64,000 bases of DNA, taken from positions 15,872,001 to 15,936,000 of the forward strand of contig OZ316899.1 of assembly GCA_973895155.1 (NCBI GenBank). The letters are read 5' to 3'. The notes under the pieces are model-generated. The model worked only from the letters and a program-made list of their open reading frames with translations. It was not told the DNA's origin and did not search any database. Below are positions 56,217 to 64,000 of this stretch, one piece after another. The translations under genes and the position numbers were made by a program. The stretch comes from Marsupella aquatica. Lineage: Eukaryota; Marchantiophyta. Within the stretch, counting starts at the first letter, position 1. Every line of letters starts with the position of its first letter.

Positions 56217-59200
56217 TTATTCTGTTATCTGATATGTGCACAGGTCATAAATAATCTTCTTTCGCAAGTTTCCTACCTGGCTGCCATCAAAATCCATAGG
56301 AGCATCTCGACTTATGCGCTCTGCATAGTTAAGGATAAATACCCCACAATTTACACTATCTTCTTGTGATGGAAGGCCTGACACTAAAGTTCTAGGCCAG
56401 TTGTTTGCATCTGGTGAGGGCATGCCTCTTTGACTTGCTTCATCCTCGACATACCTTGTTAGAGTATACATGAGATACTCATTTCGAGCCTCCCAAAAGT
56501 TTCCTGATTTCTCCCAAAGCGAATCTAGGAACAACACCTCTTTTCCAGTTAAATCAATCACTGCCAACACCCAATGCTCCCTGTTTGCCTGGTGGATAGG
56601 GACCAATATCCTGTCATAATCAAATATGTTTTCTGTTTTGGTCCATCGAGCAACATTGGCAAAACAGTATACGGGCGTTGAGAGCAACGTGTAGAATGCT
56701 GTGATGAAAAATGCACACTTTGGATAGCCTCTTGATCTCCCCCTAAACTGCAACAAGGCCAAGTATGCATCGATGATATCTGAATGTAGCCATTGAGCTC
56801 CTGTTCTTCCTTCAAACAAGCATCTCATTGACGCCCTGGTCAACTTGTAATCTACAAAGTTGAATAGTACTTCCTCGTCTGGGAGCTCTGTGGATAGACA
56901 TGTGGATACTATGTCGGAAAAGTCTTGAGAGCAGACTACTTCAGCAAATAACCCAGGTATCTGGGTATTCCCACCACGTGCTGCATAGGATTGAACAGCA
57001 TGGCATTAGGCATCATCTTCATCTGAGCTATAGGTCACAAAAGAAGGGTGAGCTATCTTATCACTATCACTGCTGACACTCTCACTTTCATTGTAGTCTA
57101 CCTCTACTGCTCTATCATCTACAAATCTTGATTTTCGCCTCTTTGTGTACTTCTCAGCTACACCCTTGAGCCGTTTGAAGGGGCGTGAATCAACAATCCC
57201 TTATGCGTAAGTTGGAAGGCAAAATCTTTCTGGAGAGAAAGTTTTCGATGCTTCCTCCCATGCTTCACGGACTTTGTCCTTGTCCGATGTGTGCCATTGT
57301 CCGGAGTCGATGTTCCTGTAGTGAACTGCCTATTGGTTAAGTAGACAGTTTAAGGTAATACCATAATAATGTGGAACTTCACATTTTTATTTATCCTCAC
57401 CATGGCACAATGTAAATTGCAAACTAACAACAAATGGGTTCTTGGATTCAACGTTTACTCACAATCCTGAGCATTCCCACCCTTGCCTTCTGCGGCATCC
57501 TCCTCTGAATCAGACTCAAGGACAAGCTTCTTCCGCCCTTCAGGCTTCTTAGTCTCCTTGGCCTCCTCCTTCTTACTCTCCTCGCCCTCCGCCTTGGTCT
57601 GATTGCCCTGCTGTGTTGAAAGGAGTTTTGACACCACCGAAGCTGCTGACTCACCAAAGTAGTCATGCGCTTCCATCCCAAATACTAGTCGCCCACAATT
57701 ATTGGCAGCTTTGTAGATAGCACCAAAGTGGACATTCCAAGAAAATATGATATCGCCGGGACTGGTGATGTGCTCTATGATGCATTGCAAGGTTGCAGGC
57801 GATAAGGTTTCGGCCAATTCGTCTCTCACTGCATCATCTTCCTTTGTAAAATTGGATAGAGCATTGCTCTTTCCTGGGCACAAATCACCAGTAATTGGCT
57901 TCATATGTACCTTTGAGAGGGTCACCTCTATACCCTTCATGGCGAATATATCCAAATGCAGATATTGAGCCTGTCACATCATGCAAAATAGATTCGCACT
58001 TGTTAGCAACACTGGCAACACTAATTGCTAAACTAATCCGACATCGGTCCTACCTCTCTAAACCCTAAAAATCCTACCTATCTCAGAGAGGCTCTCCGAG
58101 ATCCATGCTACCTATCTCAGAGAGGCTCTCCGAGATGGATCCTACCTATCTCAGAGAGGCTCTCCGAGATCCATGCTACCTATCTCAGAGAGGCTCTCCA
58201 AGATGGATCCTACCTATCTCAGAGAGGCTCTCTGAGATCCATGCTACCTATCTCAGATAGGCTCTCCGAGATCCTACCTATCTCAGAGAGGCTCTCCTAG
58301 ATCCATGCTACCTATCTCAGAGAGGCTCTCCGAGATGGATCCTACCTATCTCAGAGAGGCTCTCCGAGATCCATGCTACCTATCTCAGAGAGGCTCTCCG
58401 AGATGGATGCTACCTAACTCAGAGAGGCTCTCCGAGATCCATGCTACCTAACTCAGAGAGGCTCTCCGAGATCCATGCTACCTAACTCAGAGAGGCTCTC
58501 CGAGATGGATCCTACCTATCTCAGAGAGGCTCTCCGAGATCCATGCTACCTAACTCAGAGAGGCTCTCCGAGATGGATCCTACCTATCTCAGAGAGCCTC
58601 TCCGAGATGGATCCTACCTATCTCAGAGAGGCTCTCCGAGATCCATGCTACCTATCTCAGAGAGGCTCTCCGAGATCCTACCTATCTCAGAGAGGCTCTC
58701 CGAGATCCTACCTATCTTAGAGAGGCTCTCCTAGATCCATGCTACCTATCTCAGAGAGGCTCTCCGAGATGGATCCTACCTATCTCAGAGAGGCTCTCCG
58801 AGATCCATGCTACCTATCTCAGAGAGGCTCTCCGAGATGGATCCTACCTATCTCAGAGAGCCTCTCCGAGATCAATGTTACCCATAAGGGAGAGGGTGTC
58901 CGACATCGTAATTGCGGACACATTTTTCAACTATCTCGGAGAGCCTCTCCGAGATGACTTCTATTGAAATGCCAAAATTGAAGTGAGCTTACAGCTTTTT
59001 TGCTTGACGCCATGTAGCAAGGTGTGTCATTCCAAATGGTGAATGAGTCAATGTGATCCAACTTCTCAGCCCAGTCAATGTGAAGGTACTCAAAGATTGA
59101 GCCTGTGTGGGCAAATGAACCACTGTGCACAATGCACAGGAAACCGTCATTTGTGAGTAGAGAGTCTGCCAATGTCGTCGCCACTTCTAGGTCACTGAGC

Positions 59201-62200
59201 CGAAATCTATTCCACACCGGAACATTATTTTCAGCCTGCGCTATGCGATAATCTGTCCCTAGCTGAACAAAGATCATATCACAACCATGGCCCTTAGGTA
59301 CACCATCAACTATCCAACCTTGTTTTCGCAAGCCAGCCAACTTCAATTTCTTACACCAGTCCCGGAATTCCCTCATGAATGGAGGGAGAGGCAACTTTCC
59401 CGTGGTTGGCTGATATTTGTCCTTCAGCCAAGAAGAACACTCTAGTAAGGTCATATGCTCTTTTGCATGGCAAAATTGCAGGGCAGATGTAATAGCATGA
59501 GAGGGCCGAGGTACTCCAAGAATTTCGCAAAGATCATCCTCCGGAATTTCTGGGGCTTCTGTTGAAACTGGCTTCTTTGTGGGTTCGTCTATCCTCTTGT
59601 CGGCTTTCTTCTTTGGCCGACTGGTTGGCTTACCAGAGATTTGTGGTTTGCTTGGGGTCCCACTCGGGGTCCCGCTTGGGGTTGAAAGGTCAGGCTCCTC
59701 CTCCTCCTCATGGCCCTCTGCATTGTCCCCGGTGGCCATCCCATCCTCCTCTCCATTGTCCCCACTCGCCGCTTTCTCATCCTCCTCTCCATTGTCCCCA
59801 CTCACCGCTTTCTCATCCTCCTCTCCATTGTCCCCGGTCTTTCTTGGCTCCATCTTCTCATCCATCGGACGACGTTTGCTTGAGGTAGACCCTGGGGTTC
59901 CAAACTTTTCCTTACTTTTTTCTGCAGAACAAAGTAAGGAGTTTAGTTATCATTTTACAATGATACTATCTCGGAGAGGCTCTCAAACATATGTCAGATG
60001 TACAATGCAAGCTAGGGTGTAAACCTTACCAGGAGTGCCTTGTTCTGAGGTGGTGTCTTCTGATTCCTTTTCTTTCTTCCCCCGAACCTTCTTCCCATCA
60101 TACTCTGGCTCTCCAAGAGGCAAAATGGCCTCCAAGTCCAATGCAGCCTTTGTCGACAGCTCAAGATCTCCCAACTTTGAAGGTGCAAAAAGGTTGTCTG
60201 GTAGTTTCCCCTCCTTTGGGAGGTTGGCAGCTTCCTTCTCTTCGGGCGTAATGAACTCATTCCAATCATTGAACTCCATGAACCATGGACAATTTTGTCT
60301 CTCCCAGTCTAAAAAGACTCTTGCTGCTGGCTTCAGCCCATCTGTTGGATACATTGACAGCGGGCCTTTCTCCGTCATCCATGCAGTCAGAGCACTTGGT
60401 AACACTTTGAAAGTAGAGGCTCCAATGCTCTCCTGATGAAGTAAATATCTGACCACACACCTCTTTGCACGCTTCCTCCACACATCTTTGCTTTGCTTTG
60501 CTGGATTCCACATCTTCTTGCCCTCCTCATAGGACCGAGTCTGTACAAATTGCTTGTACATCTTGTTGTGAAACTCAACAAACTCGTCTTTGCTTCCATT
60601 GAAGTTCTGCCACTCACCAGAATCATATGCACTCTCGGCAAACTCTGACATTATCAAACTGCCAACATGGGCAATGTAACACCACATTGACCACACTAGC
60701 AACCAAGCTCTCACTGCTGAATCACCATATACATCTGGATGGTGGTGTCGCTTCTTCTCCTCCGCGGTTGAGAAATGAACGCGGAGTAACTTGTTTCGAC
60801 ACTCAGCAGGCATCACCGCACTTGCAAACAATTTAACTCGATCCAACCCCACTTACACTTGTGGCCGATCTTTCTGTTTACTCTACAACTGGTGCAGCTC
60901 CTCGGCAATCTCCAGAAACTCCTCTCCATTTGCTGGATTGACAATCTGAGCAACTTCTGCATTTTGCCCTCCCAAGACCTACAAGCTTCACTCGTCATGA
61001 GTGTGGTTTCCTTTTGGAACTTATCCAAACTCCAGGCATGGCCAATTGCAGCATCGGCTGCCATCTCCTTCGCAAGACGAATCCTCCCGTCTTCAATATT
61101 ATTCCACGACATGATGTACACAGCAGCATCCTTTGTCATGCACTTGCTATACCATGTCTTTCCATGCCCATGGCTTCTTGCTGCTAAGAATCTAGCATAA
61201 CCATCCGGATGAAGCAATGTCTGATACTCCTCCAAAGGTGTCATCAACAGCTTCTTCACCCTGTCTGCATCGGTCAACCAAGATGTCTGCACAACGTTTG
61301 CGCTTATCCTGCATAAAGAAGCGACAAATGTTGGCGTCAAAGGCTTCATACCTGAAAATTACATCTCTCTTGGAGATGCTCTCTGAGAAGGCATGGACAT
61401 CTCGGAGAGGCTCTCTGAGAAGGCATTGATATCTCGGAGAGGCTCTCCGAGAAGGGAAGGGCTCTCCGAGATAGCATTTTGAGAGCCAAACATTGTATGT
61501 GTGTATGTATCTATCTCGGAGAGGCTCTCCGAGATAGGATTGCCTATGTGGGTGCAAAAAAACAACACCTACAAGAACAACCAAAAACCAAGGGGGTGGA
61601 AACTTACGCGTTGAGGCCGTGCATTGCCTGCTCAATCTTCCTAAATCCTTGTTTTCCAGGCTGTAGAAGAGAGAATCTCACGCAAGGGTGGTACTTCTGC
61701 TCGTCAGGATACTCTTCAGCCACTTGTCTCCATGCATTCAGGCGATGATTTCCATCAAACACCCAAAACATCTTACCCTTCAAAACGTGAAACTCCTCGT
61801 ACTCATCACACTCCATCTCAAATTTTGCGTTAGCTTGTTCCCATAGAGGGTCCCAATCCGCGGAAAATTCAGACATGGAGTGGGTGGCGTTATGCGCATT
61901 GGTCTCTGATATGTGGAATTCCAAAAACTTGTCCACATACCCATTCTTCACGAAGTCCTTCTTCATCTTCAGAATGGAGCTCTGTTGGAGAGTCCGAACT
62001 GCCTCCATTGTCATCAAACGACATAGTGGAATCCGAGGTGGCTCTCTGGGCTTCCCACTTGGTTCAGCTCCAAATGAAAGCAAGTACTCCCCAACAATCC
62101 CTTCGAATGCACCTTTGTTCAGACGTTCAGCAGACACATTTTCAAAGTTCAGAACCTTCGGCTCCAGCTTCTTCACTGTGTGAGTTTCCCGACCACTGGC

Positions 62201-62281
62201 GGTGCTCTCTGCTGTCTTTGATCTGGTCTGCCGACCAGACGATGAAGGAGAGGGAGTGGGTTGCTTCCTCTTCCCTGTCAT
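56217..62281 (-). CDS. ParB/Srx-like domain and Ulp1-type cysteine protease gene, six exons, probably damaged
   Basis: Exons: 62281-61608, 61308 to about 60857, about 60850-60030, 59921-58993, 57970-57463 and 57325-56217. Borders are GT-AG and phases match at all joins except exon 2-3, where the frame changes at an unresolved point (60840-60980). Exon 1 has a basic tail (GKRKQ) and a region that fits the ParB/Srx fold: IPLCRLM, then FVKNGYVDKFLEF, then FWVFDGNHRLNAW with the GNHR box at about 177-180. Middle exons are charged with no known domain. Exon 4 has acidic GDNGEEDEKA repeats, exon 5 a Lys/Glu-rich tail. Exon 6 ends in a C48 protease with catalytic His (REHWVLAVID), Asp (LFLDSL), Gln and Cys (LPSQEDSVNCGVF). 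Ulp1 enzymes cut SUMO-like tags. TAA codons at 57201-57203 and 57006-57008 lie in frame in exon 6. Ulp1 domains are common in plant transposons, so this is likely element-borne. Confidence 0.75.
58077..58957. repeat. Palindrome array 2 (24 tandem copies plus one), inside intron 4
   Basis: Twenty-four units run head to tail from 58077 to about 58880, mostly 34 bp, a few 30 bp. Each has a palindrome of the form ATCTCAGAGAG-G-CTCTCCGAGAT (one arm base changed from the consensus) and a spacer CCATGCTACCT, GGATCCTACCT or CCTACCT. One perfect copy with central C follows at about 58935-58957, close to the exon 4 donor. Confidence 0.95.
59966..59990. repeat. Single degenerate palindrome in intron 3
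   Basis: ATCTCGGAGAGGCTCTCAAACAT keeps the left arm and half of the right arm of the array motif. Confidence 0.75.
61362..61545. repeat. Palindrome array 3 (about five copies), inside intron 1
   Basis: Copies at about 61370, 61400, 61432, 61465 and 61520 share the arms ATCTCGGAGAG and CTCTCCGAGAT. Several have AGAA in place of the final AGAT. The last is perfect. Confidence 0.9.
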
Positions 62282-62319
62282 TTTCAAATCTCACCAACTA
62301 TTGAATTGCACGAGCGCAA

Positions 62320-62850
62320 CTTGCACAACACTTGCACCACCCACAGCTCAGTCGCAGCACTCGCACTCGCACCGCCACAGCTCACCGCACTCAATTGCAC
62401 TGCTTCCAGCACTCGCACCGCCACAGCTCAGTCGCAGCAAGCTCAATCACTGGCAGTGGCACAACACTCAATCGCACCACTCGCACAACACTCGCACTCG
62501 ACCGCCACAGCTCACCGCACTCAATCGCACCGCTTCCAGCACTCGCACTGCCACAGCTCAATCGCAGCAAGCTCAATCACTGGCAGTGGCACAACACTCA
62601 ATCGCACCGCTCGCATAACACTCGCACTCGACCGCCACAGCTCACCGCACTCAATCGCACCGCTTCCAGCACTCGCACCACCACAACTCACTCGTAGCAA
62701 GCTCAATTGCACCACTTGCACAGCACTCAATCGCACCGCACAACTACTCACACTCACAATCGCACTCAATCGCACCGCACTCACAATCGCACTACTTCCA
62801 GTACTCGCACCACCACAGCTCACAGCACACAGCTCATAGCACACAGAGCG
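62320..62850. repeat. Minisatellite upstream of the ParB/Ulp1 gene
   Basis: Imperfect units built from CACTCGCACCGCCACAGCTC and CACTCAATCGCACC begin about 40 bases upstream of the ATG and fill the place where the promoter or 5' UTR should be. Two units of about 120 bp, each with CAATCACTGGCAGTGGCAC, repeat nearly exactly. The open frames here are by-products of the repeat. Confidence 0.85.
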
Positions 62851-63354
62851 CGGAGAGGGAAAGATCACAAAGCAACTTACGCTCTCCAAGAAATATGAGG
62901 TAAATTGCATCCGCACTCGCACTCGCTTGGCCTCAATTGCTCACCTTTCAAATGAGGAAAGGCGAGAGACGGCGGGGACTCACCAAAGTAGTCATCATCA
63001 TTATTAGGCAACGGAAGATCTAGGGGGATCACAACTGACTTCACTATCGCCGTCACGCAGGTTGAGTCCCATCCAAGCAATGGGAGATCTATGGGACCAC
63101 TCATTGATTACAAGTGGTAGGCGCCACGGGAGGAAGTTGACATGTTAGCAGTTTATTGGCTTATATGTTGTCGTACTCTGATAATGATGAATGCCTAGAT
63201 TTGACTCATGTCAGAGTCGCAACACTGAAGTACCTATACAGATGCTTTCATTATTACTACCCCTTCACGCCATAATGTCCTTGGTACGATTGATTCCAGA
63301 CCAGATAAGATTTCCTATCATTCCTTGGTATTAATGAGTACGATCGTGGGGACG

Positions 63355-63600
63355 TAAGTCGGAGAGGCTCTCCGAGTTGACATGTAAAGTGGGGACGTAA
63401 GTCGGAGAGGCTCTCCGAGATGACATGTAAAGTGGGGACGTAAGTCGGAGAGGCTCTCCGAGTTGACATGTAAAGTGGGGACGTAAGTCGGAGAGGCTCT
63501 CCGAGTTGACATGTAAAGTGGGGACGCTAGTCGGAGAGGCTCTCCCAGTTGACATGTAAAGTGGGGACGTAAGTCGGAGAGGCTCTCCGAGATGACATGT
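63355..63600. repeat. Palindrome array 4 (six 43-bp units), upstream flank
   Basis: Each unit has a shortened palindrome (CGGAGAG-G-CTCTCCG core, flanks AAGT and AGTT/AGAT) and the spacer GACATGTAAAGTGGGGACGT. The fifth unit has CTCTCCCAG in the right arm. The period is 43 bp, as in array 1, although the spacers are unrelated. Confidence 0.95.
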
Positions 63601-63604
63601 CATG

Positions 63605-64000
63605 GAGGACCCATGTCAGAGCCTCTCCAAAATTGAATATTACACAAGATCAGACCTCGGAGAGGCTCTCCAAGATGACATATCAGGTTGGTGATAACTT
63701 TGGAGAGCCTCTTTGACAAATATTGGGCCTAATCCTTGCTACACACCTGAAGATGGCATCTCGGAGAGCCTCTCCAACATCCCTAAACCCTTCATACCTG
63801 CGCAAGATGGTATCTCGGAGAGCCTCTCCAACATGGGTCAAGGCTACATACCTCCGCAAGATGGCATCTTGGAGAGCCTCTCCAAGATGAAACTCGGTGA
63901 GATCCGGTGCAAGATCTAATCTCGGAGAGCCTCTCCAAGATGGGTCGAGGCCTCATACCTGCGCAAGATGGCATGTCGGAGAGCCTCTCCAAGATGAAAC
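63605..64000. repeat. Palindrome array 5 (about eight diverged copies), running off the right edge
   Basis: Copies alternate between central G and C and often end CTCTCCAAGAT or CTCTCCAACAT. From 63755 the spacers share TACCTGCGCAAGATGG and the period is about 54 bp. The array continues beyond the window. Confidence 0.9.

Noticed and set aside
61192-61635. Alternative reading of exon 2 from an upstream acceptor
   Set aside because: It stays open through the intron palindromes and gives a stop soon after. The acceptor at 61309 keeps phase with exon 1 and gives a longer frame.
62202-62922. Ser/Thr/His-rich ORFs upstream of the ParB/Ulp1 gene
   Set aside because: Several overlapping frames on both strands are open only because of the CACTCGCACC repeat.
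63355-63600. CRISPR-like layout of short repeats with regular spacing
   Set aside because: The spacers are identical to each other, the repeat is a palindrome, there are no cas genes, and the DNA is plant nuclear.

Overview
The window is plant nuclear DNA: GT-AG introns of roughly 110-1000 bp, a Tnp2/CACTA transposase with DUF4218 and DUF4216 parts, an EDM2-like PHD protein, OTA-type and chromodomain Ty3 retrotransposons, and almost no intact host genes. I cannot fix the species. The content fits a repeat-rich streptophyte genome (alga, bryophyte, lycophyte or fern as readily as a seed plant). No rRNA, tRNA, CRISPR or bacterial-style operon was recognised.

Layout. 1-4742: a CACTA-type transposon on the minus strand, with a three-exon Tnp2 transposase of 1163 codons and, downstream, a second spliced gene (coiled coil, basic/acidic, Gly-Arg-rich) that runs off the left edge. 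5271-8638: a tandem-BRCT gene with one nonsense codon, an EDM2-like PHD gene and a Cys-rich ORF, all minus. 8639-14600: mostly non-coding, with a GC-rich minisatellite and one exon of an FCP1/NIF-type phosphatase.

14625-41192 is a nest of retroelements. A degenerate chromodomain Ty3 element (15001-39467) was entered twice by one family with 4.66-kb LTRs. One entry is a full element (16716-32253, target duplication TATGT) and the other a solo LTR (33888-38547, target duplication GTTGT). The LTRs are unusual: each holds a sense-strand ORF of about 1206 codons with a plant-mobile-domain-like region and a long coiled coil. The ORF is intact only in the 5' LTR; the other two copies each carry one nonsense codon.

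41193-55240 is a second nest. A third, unnamed element with a coiled-coil ORF is split by an inverted chromodomain-element LTR, and that LTR by a second LTR-ORF family (43681-53091). This second family has a TATA box, an LTR ORF, a similar primer-binding region, a three-knuckle gag and a broken pol. It is flanked by inverted pieces of its own LTR.

55541-64000 is the most unusual part. A six-exon minus-strand gene (62281-56217) begins with a ParB/Srx-like domain and ends with an Ulp1-type cysteine protease. Its introns and both flanks hold about 57 copies of a 23-bp near-perfect palindrome in four main arrays. A gene with a ParB-like domain embedded in clustered palindromes is the best candidate here for an undescribed system. 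The copy in this window looks damaged: two in-frame TAA codons in the last exon and an unresolved frame change between exons 2 and 3.
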